From positions 186,001 through 250,000 of the forward strand of contig NZ_JOJL01000042.1 of the NCBI RefSeq assembly GCF_000721705.1: a DNA stretch of 64,000 nt, read 5' to 3'. The notes beneath the pieces are model-generated. The model worked only from the letters and a program-made list of their open reading frames with translations. It did no database searches and was not told the DNA's origin. The stretch comes from Actinoplanes subtropicus (GTDB lineage Bacteria > Actinomycetota > Actinomycetes > Mycobacteriales > Micromonosporaceae). Of this stretch, positions 34,515-44,576 are shown piece by piece (the first letter of the stretch is position 1; each line of letters starts with the position of its first letter). A program made the position numbers and the translations under genes.

Positions 34515-35834
34515 GTGCATTACCGTGACGGCGTGCCCGCAGTTATCGAGGCGACGCGAACCATGGCTCGCCGGGCCGTTCAGCCCGAGACTCCCGCCCG
34601 GCTGCGCCTCTGGGTCGCGGCCACCGTCCTCACCGCCGCCACGCTGCTCGCGAGCCTGAGCCTGCTCATGGCGCGCGTGCAGGACCAGATCCGGATCATC
34701 GGGGACCAGGCCGCGCCGCAGGCCGCGACCGCCGCCGATCTCTACTTCGCCCTCAGCGACATGGACGCCCAGGTCGCGCGCCTGGTGCTCACCGCCGGAA
34801 ACGACGCGCTCGCCGGCAGCCAGATCGACGCGCTCGGCACGTACCAGGCGCGCAGCCGGCAGGTCGACGCCGATCTGCAGAAGTCGCTGGCCAGTTCGGC
34901 CGACACGGACACCGTGCTGACGCTGCTCGACCAACTGGCGGTCTACCGCGAGCGGGTCTGGCAGACGCTCACCGCCGGGGACTCGGCGCAGGGCTACTAC
35001 ACCCAGGCGACCAACACCATGCACCTCGGCCTGCTGCCGGCGGCACAATCGCTTCGCTCCGCTAGCGAGGAAAGGCTTTCCCGGGCGTACGCCGAGAAGC
35101 AAGCGACGGAAGTCTGGGCGGTGACACTCGCGATCGCGCTCGGCGGCGCGTTGCTGGTCCTGCTCCTCGCCCTGCAGGTGTGGCTCGCCCGCCGGTTCCG
35201 CCGGGTCCTCAACCCGGCGCTGCTCACGGCGACCGTGCTGACGATCGCTCTGGTGCTGCCGGCGATCGCCGTGCTCCTGCTCCAGGGTGAGCGATTGGGA
35301 TCGGCCCGGTCGGAGAGCCTCACCCCGTTCCTGCGGCTGTCCCAGGCGCGGGCGATCAGTTATGACGCGGCGGCCGACACGAGTCGCTACCTGATCAGTT
35401 CGAACCTGCCCTTCTACGACGACGACTTCAAGCGCAAGTCGGCCTGCCTCACCGGGGGCGGTTGCGACACGCCGCTGCCGGCGGTGGCCGGGGGACCGGC
35501 TGTCAGCCCGTACCAGACCGATCAGGTGATCACGCGCTGGCAGGCGTACGTCCGCGACCACCAGAAGATCATCGGGCTCGCGGCCGCGGGCCGGAACGAC
35601 GACGCGATCGGGGCGTTGACCGGAATCCGGCGCGGCGACGCGGCCTTCGACTTCTCCTACTACGACGCGGCGGTCGGGCAGATCGCGGACGCCCGCAAGA
35701 GCGCCTTCGATCAGTCCATGCACGACGTGTCGGTGCTGATGCGGGGCTGGGCGGTCCTTCCGCTGGTCGTGATGGGGCTGGTCATCCTGCTGATGCCGCT
35801 CGCGGTGCGCAAGCGTTTCGCGGAGTACCGATGA
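34515..35834 (+). CDS. Four-helix membrane protein with duplicated external sensor-like domains
   Basis: 439 residues from GTG 34515; ATG 34563 is an alternative start. Topology: helix about 29-51, external helical domain about 52-195, helices about 196-222 and 234-255, a second external domain about 256-410, last helix about 411-430. The two halves look like repeated chemoreceptor-type four-helix-bundle sensors, but there is no HAMP, kinase or other output domain. The stop codon overlaps the ATG of the PstS-like gene (ATGA), so the two proteins are made together and may form one envelope complex. Function unknown. Confidence 0.75.
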   Translation: MHYRDGVPAVIEATRTMARRAVQPETPARLRLWVAATVLTAATLLASLSLLMARVQDQIRIIGDQAAPQAATAADLYFALSDMDAQVARLVLTAGNDALAGSQIDALGTYQARSRQVDADLQKSLASSADTDTVLTLLDQLAVYRERVWQTLTAGDSAQGYYTQATNTMHLGLLPAAQSLRSASEERLSRAYAEKQATEVWAVTLAIALGGALLVLLLALQVWLARRFRRVLNPALLTATVLTIALVLPAIAVLLLQGERLGSARSESLTPFLRLSQARAISYDAAADTSRYLISSNLPFYDDDFKRKSACLTGGGCDTPLPAVAGGPAVSPYQTDQVITRWQAYVRDHQKIIGLAAAGRNDDAIGALTGIRRGDAAFDFSYYDAAVGQIADARKSAFDQSMHDVSVLMRGWAVLPLVVMGLVILLMPLAVRKRFAEYR

Positions 35835-36901
35835 CGCGTTCTGGGAGAGTCGTGCGACTTCGGATAGTTGGACTGATCGCGCCGGCCCTGCTGATCGGCG
35901 CATGCTCGGGCACGCCGTCGACTCCGATCGCCCAGCCGATCTCCTGCGCCTCCGGAGAGGTCACCGGGCAGGGGTCGTCCGCCCAGGCCAACGCCGTCAG
36001 CGCCTGGATCAAGAACTACCAGGTGAGCTGCGCCGACGCGACCGTCTCGTACTCCAGCATCGGGTCGGGAGCGGGAGTGGCCGCGTTCATCGGCAGAACC
36101 GGCGACTTCGCGGGCAGCGACTCGCCGGTGTCGGCCGCCGACCAGCCGAAGGTGGCGGCGCGCTGCAAGGGCGCGGCGATCCACCTGCCGATGGTGGTCG
36201 GGCCGATCGCGCTCGCCTACAACGTCGCCGGCGTCTCCTCGCTGCGCCTGCAACCGGACACGATCGCGCGCATCTTCGACGGCCGGATCGCGGCCTGGAA
36301 CGATCCGGGGATCAAGCGCGACAACCCCGGCATCGCCCTACCGGCCACGCCGATCAGAACCGTGCACCGCTCGGACAGCTCCGGCACCACCGACAACTTC
36401 ACCAAGTTCCTCGCCGGGACCGCCGGCCAGGACTGGAGTTACGGCTCGGGCAGCACGTGGAAGGCGTCGAGCGGGCTCGCCGAGAAGGGCAGCAACCAGG
36501 TCGTCTCGACGATCGAACGCTCGGACGGTGCGATCGGTTACGTCGAGGCGTCCTACGCGCGCTTCCATAACCTGCCGATCGCGGCCGTGGGCACCGGCGC
36601 CGGCACCTTCACCGCGCTGACCGACGAGGCGGCGGGCCGGATGATCGGTTCCGCCCGCATCACCGGCACCGGCGGCGACCTGCAACTCGCGATCGACTAC
36701 AAGGCGGTCTCGGCCGAGGCGTACCCGATCGTTCTGGTCACCTACGAGATCGTCTGCAAGACCGGGACACCGGCCCTGGTCAAAAGCTTCCTGACGTACG
36801 CGTCGAGCCCCGCCGGGCAGGAAGCCGCGACGCAGCTCGGGTACGCGCCGTTGCCCGAGGACCTGCGGGCGAAGGTGGCCGAGGCGGTCGCCGCCCTGTA
36901 G
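35831..36901 (+). CDS. PstS-like phosphate-binding lipoprotein
   Basis: 356 residues. Lipobox LIGAC, then the PstS fold with phosphate-contact segments (TGQGSSAQ, SIGSGAG, FAGSDSP, HRSDSSGTTDNFTKFL). No pstC, A or B genes follow. Coupling to a sensor-like membrane protein instead of a permease suggests it may sense rather than transport its ligand (inference). Confidence 0.88.
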   Translation: MTRSGRVVRLRIVGLIAPALLIGACSGTPSTPIAQPISCASGEVTGQGSSAQANAVSAWIKNYQVSCADATVSYSSIGSGAGVAAFIGRTGDFAGSDSPVSAADQPKVAARCKGAAIHLPMVVGPIALAYNVAGVSSLRLQPDTIARIFDGRIAAWNDPGIKRDNPGIALPATPIRTVHRSDSSGTTDNFTKFLAGTAGQDWSYGSGSTWKASSGLAEKGSNQVVSTIERSDGAIGYVEASYARFHNLPIAAVGTGAGTFTALTDEAAGRMIGSARITGTGGDLQLAIDYKAVSAEAYPIVLVTYEIVCKTGTPALVKSFLTYASSPAGQEAATQLGYAPLPEDLRAKVAEAVAAL

Positions 36902-36902
36902 C

Positions 36903-36990
36903 GGCTGCCAACTCCCGGAAAACCACTCGTTCGAGATCATTCGAAACCCGAAAGTGGTCGACCCGGGCCGCCGTGGAACCGGTGGCAGCC
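36903..36990. terminator. Multi-stem inverted repeat after PstS-like gene
   Basis: GGCTGCCA (36903-36910) pairs with TGGCAGCC (36983-36990). Inside, ACCACT pairs with AGTGGT around TTCG/CGAA. It begins one base after the PstS-like stop codon and lies before the convergent HhH gene. Probably a terminator. Confidence 0.5.
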
Positions 36991-37014
36991 CGGGCCGGGG
37001 TGGGGCGCGGTGGC

Positions 37015-37727
37015 TCAGGCGGTGGCGTCGACCAGCTGCTTGGCCCGCTCCGGCCAGGTCGCGATGCTGGGCGCCGCGCGAACGCCGGCGCCGGCGAGGG
37101 CCGCACGGAGCGCGGTCTCGTCGGAGTCGGCGAGCTGCCGGTAGGTGGTGATCCCGGCGGCGGCCAGGGCCGTGGCCATCTTGGGGCCGATGCCGGCGAT
37201 CTTCGTGAGGTTGTCGCCCTTGGTCGCGGTGGCCACGGCCGAGGCGGGCGCAGCGGCGGCGACGGCCGCGGGCTCGGCGGCCGCCACTGGCTCGGGCTCG
37301 GCGGCCGCCACTGGCTCGGCCTCGGCGGCCGCCACTGGCTGGGCGCGGTGGACACCGGCTCGGGCTCCGCGATCGCGGCGACCGGTTCGGGCTCGGCGAC
37401 CACGGCAACGGGCTCGGCCTCCGCCACGACGACCGGCTCGGCCACCGGCTCAGCCTCCGCCTCGTCGAGGGTCGGCTCGGCCTCGGCGACCGGCTCGGCT
37501 TCTGCTGTCGTGTGGGCGTCGGCAGCAGACGTGGTCTCCGCCGGCGACTCATCCATCGTCGCCTCGGGGGCGGACGTGGTGGCGGTGGGGACCGCGGGGG
37601 TCTCGGTGGTGGTGGCGGGGGTGCTGGAGTCGGCCGGCCGCGTCGAGCCGGTGCGCATGCCACGCAGGAACCAGCCGCCGACCAGGCCGATCACGACCCC
37701 GGCGACCAAAGAAAGAAACGAAGCCAT
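37015..37727 (-). pseudogene. Membrane-anchored helix-hairpin-helix protein, frameshifted in a repeat
   Basis: ATG 37727 (GGAGG upstream) opens a frame with one membrane helix (FLSLVAGVVIGLVGGWFL) and a long Glu-Pro-Val-Ala repeat. Near 37342-37347 the frame is lost. In the next frame the repeat continues (EPVAAAEPEPVA) and ends in a helix-hairpin-helix domain (LTKIAGIGPKMATALAAAGI, YRQLADSDETALRAAL). The span of 713 nt is one base short of a codon multiple, as if one G were missing in a GC-rich repeat. It could be slippage (on/off variation) or a sequencing error. The HhH domain suggests nucleic-acid or protein binding near the membrane. Confidence 0.75.
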
Positions 37728-38197
37728 GAAGGGCCTCCGGACAATGAGAACTGCGGATGTAGCGCGCAGCTTTGCACATCGTCTCCTTTGCGCACCATGA
37801 GGGTGCCGCGCTCACCTTCGATCGGCGCTCACGGACGGTCACCATCGGTACCCGATCGGATGCGCTCCGTTCGATGTGGTCGACCGGTCGGGAACGCTCG
37901 TGACCGTTCACGGCCGGGTCGCAAGTGGACCACTCGATCGGCCGCGTCACGGTCGGCCGAGGCGATCGAGATCGGTCAGCGCCCCACCTGGATAGTCGGC
38001 GGGCGCCGCACCGGTACGGCTCTCGCGCAAAGGTGGGCTGAAACGCTCATGCCGACGACAAAAGCAATCTAGTCGGTTACGCGGAGGTCATGACGCGCCG
38101 TTCCGTGGCGCGGCGTTCCATGGCGCGGCGTTCCATGGCGCGGCGTTCCGAGGCGGGACGCTGCTGGACGGCATCGGCTGCGGTTGGTGACGGCGTC
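37728..38197. other. Non-coding stretch with a 15-bp tandem repeat
   Basis: No convincing gene. It holds the ribosome site of the HhH gene at its left end and the 4 x 15-bp array at 38094-38153. Short frames exist on both strands but show no known motif. Confidence 0.5.
38094..38153. repeat. Tandem repeat, four 15-bp units
   Basis: Four units of CGCGGCGTTCCATGG type (with variants in the first and last copies) in direct tandem, 60 bp in total, in a non-coding gap. Confidence 0.85.
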
Positions 38198-38228
38198 ACG
38201 GCGTACGGGAAAATCTCCCGCACGCCGT
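38198..38228 (-). terminator. Hairpin terminator after glsB-like gene
   Basis: ACGGCGTACGGGA (38198-38210) pairs with TCCCGCACGCCGT (38216-38228) with one mismatch and a 5-base loop, 17 bp past the GlsB-like stop codon. Confidence 0.75.
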
Positions 38229-38244
38229 AACATGCCCGCCTGGA

Positions 38245-38514
38245 TCAGGGACGACGGCCCCGCATCACGCCCTCGGCGATCGCGACGCCGCCGGCCGCGA
38301 GCGCCACCTGCAGGATCAGTTCGATCCAGTCGACACCGGGGGTCTTGGCGACGCCGAAGGCGGCGGCGATGAACGTGCCGATCAGGGCCGCCACGACACC
38401 GATCAGGAGGGTCAGCCAGAAGCCGATCTTCTGTTTGCCGGGGAGCACGAGGCGGCCCAGCGCCCCGATGATGAGGCCGACGATGATGGCCGTGAAGATG
38501 CCGGTGATTTCCAT
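38245..38514 (-). CDS. GlsB/YeaQ/YmgE-family stress membrane protein
   Basis: 89 residues, three membrane helices with glycine-rich packing (GLIIGALGRLVLPGKQKIGF, LLIGVVAALIGTFIA). This is the transglycosylase-associated/GlsB family, linked to general stress but biochemically undefined. The ATG at 38514 has GGAGG upstream. 39 bp after the YccF gene on the same strand. Confidence 0.9.
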   Translation of the reverse strand: MEITGIFTAIIVGLIIGALGRLVLPGKQKIGFWLTLLIGVVAALIGTFIAAAFGVAKTPGVDWIELILQVALAAGGVAIAEGVMRGRRP

Positions 38515-38553
38515 GACGTCCTCCCGTTTGCCGAGGCCGGCCCGGATGGCGGC

Positions 38554-38931
38554 CTACTCGAGGTCGACGATTTCCCGCCCCAGCGGCCAGAACGCCACCG
38601 GGACCAGCTTGAAGTTGGCGATGCCGAACGGGATGCCGATGATCGTCAGGCACTGGGCGATACCGGTCACGAGGTGGGTGAGCGCCAGCCACCAGCCGGC
38701 CACGACCACCCAGAGGATGTTGCCGATGCCGGAGGCGACCCCCGCGCCCGGGCGGGAGACCACCGTGCGGCCGAACGGCCACAGTGAGTACACCGCCAGG
38801 CGCAGCGAGGCAATGCCGAACGGAATGGTCACGATGAGCACGAAACAGATCAGAGCGGCGAGCCCGTACGCGATCGCGAGCAGGAAGCCGCTGCCGAAGA
38901 TGAACCACAGAACGTTCAGAATCAACCTCAC
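38554..38931 (-). CDS. YccF-domain membrane protein
   Basis: 125 residues with two YccF repeats (LWFIFGSGFLLAIAYGLAAL, TIPFGIASLRLAVYSLWPFGR; then GIPFGIANFKLVPVAFWPLGR). Four helices. Family function unknown. GTG at 38931; no ribosome site is visible and a CATGCT box lies six bases upstream, so it may be leaderless. Probably co-transcribed with the GlsB-like gene. Confidence 0.88.
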   Translation of the reverse strand: MRLILNVLWFIFGSGFLLAIAYGLAALICFVLIVTIPFGIASLRLAVYSLWPFGRTVVSRPGAGVASGIGNILWVVVAGWWLALTHLVTGIAQCLTIIGIPFGIANFKLVPVAFWPLGREIVDLE

Positions 38932-39056
38932 GTAGTAAGCATGACTCAGTCGCGCCAGGCGATCACAATCGGCGGCGGCCGTTGGTGAGAGCCGGGTAAC
39001 GCCTCGCGCACAGAAGATTGACGGCCGCGAAACCGCCCCCGCATAGCGTCGTGGGT

Positions 39057-42000
39057 GTGGTGAACAAGGTGGCCGCGCGGGTCAGGACCGTCTGTGGGTA
39101 CTGCGGCGTGGGCTGCGGCATGGTGCTGGACGTCGAGCGCCGGGCCGACGGGCGGCGGGTGGCGGTCAAGGCGCGCGGCGATCGTGATCATCCGGCCAAC
39201 GCGGGACGGCTGTGCACCAAGGGCGCGACCAGCGCGGAGATGTTGTCCGCGCCGGGCCGGCTGGAAACGGCGCTGATCCGGCACGAGCGGGAAGGCGCGC
39301 CGACGCCCGTCGGGGTGCTCGAAGCGATCGGCCTCGCCGGCCGGCGACTGCGGACGATCGTCGACGAGCACGGGCCGGACGCCGTGGCGCTGTACGTGTC
39401 GGGCCAGATGACGCTCGAGGCGCAGTACCTGGCCAACAAGCTCGCCAAGGGCTTCATCGGAACGAATCAGATCGAGTCGAACTCCCGGCTGTGCATGGCG
39501 AGCGCCGGTACCGGCTACAAACTGTCGCTCGGCGCCGACGGGCCGCCCGGCTCCTACGACGACCTCGACCACGCCGACGTGTTCTTCGTGATCGGCGCGA
39601 ACATGGCCGACTGCCACCCGATCCTGTTTCTGCGGATGATGGATCGGGTCAAGGCGGGAGCGAAACTGATCGTTGTCGACCCCCGGCGCAGCGCGACCGC
39701 CGACAAGGCCGACCTGTTCCTGCCGATCCGGCCGGGGACCGATCTGGCGCTGCTCAACGGCCTGCTGCACCTGCTGGTCGCGAACGGCGACATCGACGAG
39801 GAGTTCATCGCCGCGTACACCTCGGGCTGGCCGGCGATGCCCGATTTCCTGGCCGACTACCCGCCGGACCGGGTCGCGGAGCTGACCGGGTTGCCGGCGG
39901 AGGACATCCGGCGGGCCGCGGAGTGGATCGGTGCGGCCGGCAACTGGGTGACGCTCTGGACGATGGGGCTGAACCAAAGCACGCACGGCACCTGGAACAC
40001 GAACGCGGTCTGCAATCTGCACCTCGCGACCGGCGCGATCTGCCGCACCGGCAGCGGGCCGCTGTCGCTGACCGGCCAGCCGAACGCGATGGGCGGCCGG
40101 GAGATGGGTTACATGGGTCCCGGCCTGCCCGGGCAGCGATCGGTTCTGGTCCCGGCCGATCGCGAGTTCGTGGAGAACGCCTGGGGGCTGCCGGCCGGCG
40201 CGCTGCGCACCGAGGTCGGCAAGGGCACGGTCGAGATGTTCGAGCGGATGGCGGCCGGCGAGATCAAGGCCTGCTGGATCATCTGCACCAACCCGGTCGC
40301 GTCGGTCGGCAACCGGCGCACGGTGATCGCCGGCCTGGAGGCCGCCGAGTTGGTCATCACGCAGGACGCCTTCGGCGAGACCGAGACCAACGCGTACGCC
40401 GATGTGGTGCTGCCGGCGGCGATGTGGTCCGAGGTCGACGGCGTGATGATCAATTCTGAGCGGAATCTGACGCTCGTGCACCCGGCGGTCGATCCGCCCG
40501 GCGAGGCGCTCCCGGACTGGAAGCTGATCGCGCTGGTCGCCGCCGAGATGGGTTACGCGGAGCAGTTCCAGTACGAGACGGCCGAGGAGATCCTCGAGGA
40601 GATCAAACAGTTCTGGAACCCGCAGACCGGCTATGACCTGCGCGGGGTCACTTACGACCGGCTTGCCGAGGGCCCGGTGCAGTGGCCGTTCCCGCTCGAT
40701 GCCGAGGCGCGCAATCCGATCCGGTATCGCAACGACGGGGTCAGCCAGGCGCTGCGGGTGAACGAGGACGGCACCCGGCCGGCGCTCACCTTCGCCACGC
40801 CGGACGGGCGCGCGGTGTTTCACCCCCGACCGTTTCTGCCCGCGGCCGAACTGCCGGACGACGATTACCCTTTTGTGCTCAACACCGGCCGGGTGCAGCA
40901 CCAATGGCACACGCTCACCAAGACCGGCAAGGTGGACAAGCTGACGAAGCTGAACCCGGGACCGTTCGTCGAGATCAATCCGGCGGACGCGGAGCGGCTC
41001 GGGCTCGCGGCCGGGGCGCCGGTCGAGATCGCGTCGCGACGCGGGCGGGCGGTGCTGCCGGCGGTGGTGACCGATCGGGTGCTGCCGGGGAACTGCTTCG
41101 CACCGTTCCACTGGAACGACCTCTTCGGGGAGTACGTGTCGGTCAACGCGGTCACCAACGACGCGGTCGATCCGCTGTCCTTCCAGCCCGAGCTCAAGGT
41201 CTGTGCGGTCGCCCTGACGCCGGCGCCGCTTCCCCGCGCCCTTCCCGCCGCGGCGGGCTCGCCGGGGCCCTCCTCGCGCGGCGGTCCTTCGCCGGTCACG
41301 GCGTTCCCGGCGACGGGCCGCGCGGGTTCGGACTTTCCGGGCGCGGCCTCTCCCGGTGGGGGTGCGACCCCGGCGGGCGTGACTTTGCCGCGTGGCGGTG
41401 CGGCCATTGGGGCCGCGGCTTGGTCGGGTGGGGATGCTCTCTCGGCGGGCGTGGCCTCGCCGGGCGGGACGGCGCCGGGCGCGACCGAGCTCCTGCGCGC
41501 GGCGCTGGGGCTGCCGGCGGTGCCGGTGCTGGATGAGGCGCAGCGGCACTATCTGTCGGGCTTCCTGAGTGCGGTCAGTGTGCTGGCCGGTTCGCAGGCG
41601 GCGCCGCCGGTGCTGCCGGCCGGGGCGCCATTCGATCCGGCGGCGACCGCTTGGGTCAACGGGCTGCTGGCGGGGACCTTCGGTCGCGTACCGGAGAAGG
41701 CCCTTGATCCAGGGGAGCCGGCGGCGACGCCCAGCCGGCGGTTGCAGGTGTTGTGGGCTTCGCAGACCGGGAACGCGGAGGACTTCGCGCAAGCGGTCGG
41801 AAAACGACTCGCGGACGCCGGCCGGCCCGCCGAGCTGCGCGGGATGGACGCGTCGGCGACGGAGCTCTTGGAGTCGGCCGCCGACCTGCTCATCGTGACG
41901 AGCACCTTTGGCGACGGCGAGGCGCCTGACAACGGGACCGGCTTCTGGGAGTCGCTGACCGGGCCGGACGCGCCGCGGCTCGACGGCCGACGGTTCGCGG

Positions 42001-43298
42001 TGCTCGCTCTCGGCGACTCGAGCTACGACGACTTCTGCGGGCACGGGCGCCGGCTCGACGACCGGCTCGCCGAGCTCGGCGCGGTGCGGCTGACCCCGCG
42101 GGTCGACTGCGAGCCGGACTTCGAGGAGGACGCGAACGCGTGGCTGGAGCAGGTGGTCGTGGCGCTCACCGCGCCGGCCGCCGCGCCCGCACCACAGCCG
42201 ACCCGGGCGGCGCCGCTGACCGCGACGCTGATCGGAAATGAGCTGTTGAGCGGGGCCGGCTCGGCGAAGGAGGTGCGGCGGTTCACCTTCGACACCGGCG
42301 GCAAGCTGGAGTACGCCGCGGGCGACGCGCTCGGGATCTGGCCGTCGAACTCGCCCGATCTGGTCGCCGAGTGGCTGACCGTGACCGGCCTGCGAGCGGA
42401 TCAGACCGTTTCGATCGCGAAGCTCGGCGCCCGCCCGCTCACCGACGCGCTGCACCGCGACCTCGACATCACCCGGATCACGCCGGATCTGCTGCGCTTC
42501 CTTGCCGAGCGGACCGCCGATCCGTTCCTGAAAACGCTGCTGCGCCCGGACAACAAGGGCGAACTGGCGAAGTGGATGTGGGGCCGGCAGGCCGTCGACC
42601 TGATCGCCGAGTACCCGGTGCGGGCGGCCGCTCAGGAGTGGGCGGATGCGCTCAAGCGGATGCAGCCCCGGCTGTACTCGATCTCGTCGACCCCGCTCAC
42701 CGACCCGTCGCTGGTCAGCCTGACCGTGTCGGTGGTCCGGTTCGACAACCACCGCGGCGTGCCCCGCCGGGGCGTCTGCTCGTCGTTCCTGGCCGACACC
42801 GCCGACGAGGTACCGGTGTTCGTGCAGCGCTCGCCGCACTTCCGGCCGCCCGCCGACCCGTCCACTCCCATGATCATGGTGGGGCCGGGCACCGGGGTCG
42901 CGCCGTTCATCGGGTTCCTCCGCGAGCGGCAGGCCCGCGGTGCCACCGGACCGAACTGGCTCTTCTTCGGTGAGCAACGCCGGGACACCGACTTCTACTA
43001 CGCGGACGAGTTGGCGTCGCTGCGGACCGACGGGGTCCTGACCCGGCTGGATCTGGCGTTCTCCCGCGACCAGCGCAGCAAGGTGTACGTCCAGGATCGG
43101 ATGCGCGAGCACGGCGCCCAGTTGTGGTCGTGGCTGCAGGACGGCGCTCATTTGTACGTCTGTGGCGACGCCAGCCGGATGGCCCGGGACGTGGATCAGG
43201 CACTGCGGGACATCGCGGCCACGCACGGCCGGGTCGATCCCGACACGTACGTGAAGCAGTTGTCCTCGGAAAAGCGATACGCCCGCGACATCTACTGA
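39057..43298 (+). CDS. Fused assimilatory nitrate reductase / sulfite-reductase-type flavoprotein
   Basis: 1413 residues. The N-terminal part (about 1-720) is a molybdopterin oxidoreductase of the NasA/NarB type with a 4Fe-4S site (Cys13, Cys16, Cys20, Cys53) and Mo-cofactor segments ([27 protein letters not shown]). A Gly/Pro/Ala-rich linker follows (about 722-815), then flavodoxin ([10 protein letters not shown] about 895; STFGDGE) and a CysJ-like FAD/NADPH domain ([24 protein letters not shown]-terminal RYARDIY). The fusion should pass electrons from NADPH through FAD and FMN to Mo and reduce nitrate to nitrite in one chain. A longer frame starts at TTG 39018, but TAGCGT at 39044-39049 exactly 7 bases before GTG 39057 suggests a leaderless start there. 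Confidence 0.9.
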   Translation: MVNKVAARVRTVCGYCGVGCGMVLDVERRADGRRVAVKARGDRDHPANAGRLCTKGATSAEMLSAPGRLETALIRHEREGAPTPVGVLEAIGLAGRRLRTIVDEHGPDAVALYVSGQMTLEAQYLANKLAKGFIGTNQIESNSRLCMASAGTGYKLSLGADGPPGSYDDLDHADVFFVIGANMADCHPILFLRMMDRVKAGAKLIVVDPRRSATADKADLFLPIRPGTDLALLNGLLHLLVANGDIDEEFIAAYTSGWPAMPDFLADYPPDRVAELTGLPAEDIRRAAEWIGAAGNWVTLWTMGLNQSTHGTWNTNAVCNLHLATGAICRTGSGPLSLTGQPNAMGGREMGYMGPGLPGQRSVLVPADREFVENAWGLPAGALRTEVGKGTVEMFERMAAGEIKACWIICTNPVASVGNRRTVIAGLEAAELVITQDAFGETETNAYADVVLPAAMWSEVDGVMINSERNLTLVHPAVDPPGEALPDWKLIALVAAEMGYAEQFQYETAEEILEEIKQFWNPQTGYDLRGVTYDRLAEGPVQWPFPLDAEARNPIRYRNDGVSQALRVNEDGTRPALTFATPDGRAVFHPRPFLPAAELPDDDYPFVLNTGRVQHQWHTLTKTGKVDKLTKLNPGPFVEINPADAERLGLAAGAPVEIASRRGRAVLPAVVTDRVLPGNCFAPFHWNDLFGEYVSVNAVTNDAVDPLSFQPELKVCAVALTPAPLPRALPAAAGSPGPSSRGGPSPVTAFPATGRAGSDFPGAASPGGGATPAGVTLPRGGAAIGAAAWSGGDALSAGVASPGGTAPGATELLRAALGLPAVPVLDEAQRHYLSGFLSAVSVLAGSQAAPPVLPAGAPFDPAATAWVNGLLAGTFGRVPEKALDPGEPAATPSRRLQVLWASQTGNAEDFAQAVGKRLADAGRPAELRGMDASATELLESAADLLIVTSTFGDGEAPDNGTGFWESLTGPDAPRLDGRRFAVLALGDSSYDDFCGHGRRLDDRLAELGAVRLTPRVDCEPDFEEDANAWLEQVVVALTAPAAAPAPQPTRAAPLTATLIGNELLSGAGSAKEVRRFTFDTGGKLEYAAGDALGIWPSNSPDLVAEWLTVTGLRADQTVSIAKLGARPLTDALHRDLDITRITPDLLRFLAERTADPFLKTLLRPDNKGELAKWMWGRQAVDLIAEYPVRAAAQEWADALKRMQPRLYSISSTPLTDPSLVSLTVSVVRFDNHRGVPRRGVCSSFLADTADEVPVFVQRSPHFRPPADPSTPMIMVGPGTGVAPFIGFLRERQARGATGPNWLFFGEQRRDTDFYYADELASLRTDGVLTRLDLAFSRDQRSKVYVQDRMREHGAQLWSWLQDGAHLYVCGDASRMARDVDQALRDIAATHGRVDPDTYVKQLSSEKRYARDIY

Positions 43299-43324
43299 CC
43301 CGGGGATGGACCTAGAGTCCGATC

Positions 43325-43360
43325 GTGGGCGTGGGCGTGGGCGTGGGCGTGGGCGTGGGC
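43325..43360 (+). repeat. Hexanucleotide repeat (GTGGGC)6 at a start codon
   Basis: Six perfect GTGGGC units, then GGGGGC-type variants to 43375. The first GTG is the predicted start and apparent transcription start of the MFS gene; all later GTGs are in frame. Copy changes would alter the N-terminus by Val-Gly pairs. Confidence 0.9.
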
Positions 43361-44554
43361 GGGGGCGGGGGCGGGTCGGCGGGCCGGCGGCGGTGGGCCG
43401 TGCTGGTGACCGGGATGGCGGCGATGACCGCCAGTTGCACGGTTCAGTTCGGCTTGCCGTTTCTGATTCCGGCGTTGCGCGCCGGCGGGCTGACGCTGGA
43501 GCAGGCCGGTGTCGTGACGGCGGCACCGGTGGCCGGGCTGATGTGCACGCTGATCGCCTGGGGCGCGGCCGCCGATCGCTGGGGCGAGCGATGGGTGATG
43601 ACGATCGGTCTGGGCGCGGCCGGGTTGACTCTGCTGGCCGCGGTGGGCGCCGCCGGCGTGGTGTGGCTCGCCGCGTGTTTCTTCGCGGCCGGCGCCTTCG
43701 GCGGCGCGGTGCAGGCGTCGAGCGGGCGCTTGATCCTCGGCTGGTTCGCGGCCCGGGAACGCGGGCTGGCGATGGGATTGCGGCAGACGTCCGTGCCGTT
43801 GGGGGTGGCCGTCGCGGCGCTGACCCTGCCGGTCCTGAGCCGATCGTTCGCGCTCGTCTTCCTCGGGACGTCGTGTCTGATCGCGAGCACGCTGACCGGC
43901 CTGATCGTCCGGGACCCGCCGAGAACGCCGGGCAAAGCGGAGGGTGATGCCGCCGGGGCCGGTTCGCCGTATCGCACGGGCGTGTTGTGGCGGATTCACA
44001 CGGCAAGCGCTCTCCTGGTCGTTCCCCAGGTCACGGTGGCGACGTTCGCGCTGGTGTACCTGGTCGACGACCATGGCTGGCCGGCAGGCGGGGCCGGCCG
44101 GCTGCTCGCGACGGGGCAGGTCGGCGGCGCGCTCGCCCGGATCGTGGCCGGGTGGTGGTCGGACCGGATCGGTTTGCGGCTGCGACCGATGCGCCAGGTG
44201 GCGGTGGCGATCGCGATCGCCCTCGCGCTGCTGGCGGCCAGCACACACTCGGCGGCGGCGGTCGGCGTGTTGCTGGCCGCCGGGATCCTGACCTTCAGTC
44301 CGAACGGGCTGGCGTTCACCGCCGTGGCCGAGCGGGCCGGGAGCGCCTGGGCGGGCCGGGCCCTGGGTGTGCAGAACACCGCCCAGAACCTGGCCGGCAC
44401 CGCCACCGTCCCGATCATGGCCACGGTCATCTCGGCGACCGGCTATCGGGTCGCCTTCGCCGCGACGATCGCGTTTCCGCTGGCCGCCGCCGCGATGATC
44501 CCGGTCGGCGCGGAGCGGGGAAGGCGGGCCGAGAGCTCGTCGTCCCGCGCCTGA
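43325..44554 (+). CDS. MFS transporter (probable nitrate/nitrite transport)
   Basis: 409 residues, twelve membrane helices (starting WAVLVTGMAAMTASCTVQFGL), MFS loop motif AADRWGERW, and RQTSVPLGVAVAAL in helix 5. The N-terminus is a (Val-Gly)n repeat. TAGAGT (43313-43318) six bases before GTG 43325 suggests a leaderless transcript. It follows the fused nitrate reductase by 26 bp, so nitrate uptake or nitrite export is the likely job. It lacks the clear NarK nitrate signatures, so the substrate is inferred from context. Confidence 0.85.
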   Translation: MGVGVGVGVGVGGGGGGSAGRRRWAVLVTGMAAMTASCTVQFGLPFLIPALRAGGLTLEQAGVVTAAPVAGLMCTLIAWGAAADRWGERWVMTIGLGAAGLTLLAAVGAAGVVWLAACFFAAGAFGGAVQASSGRLILGWFAARERGLAMGLRQTSVPLGVAVAALTLPVLSRSFALVFLGTSCLIASTLTGLIVRDPPRTPGKAEGDAAGAGSPYRTGVLWRIHTASALLVVPQVTVATFALVYLVDDHGWPAGGAGRLLATGQVGGALARIVAGWWSDRIGLRLRPMRQVAVAIAIALALLAASTHSAAAVGVLLAAGILTFSPNGLAFTAVAERAGSAWAGRALGVQNTAQNLAGTATVPIMATVISATGYRVAFAATIAFPLAAAAMIPVGAERGRRAESSSSRA

Positions 44555-44576
44555 TCACGAGCGTGGTCTAGCGCCG

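Noticed and set aside
37860..38060. Small gene in the gap before the 15-bp array
   Set aside because: Frames on both strands lack start signals and any recognisable motif.
38946..44006. 1686-codon open frame on the minus strand
   Set aside because: It is antisense to the nitrate reductase and MFS genes, rich in Arg, Gly and Pro without domains; a product of GC-rich codon bias.
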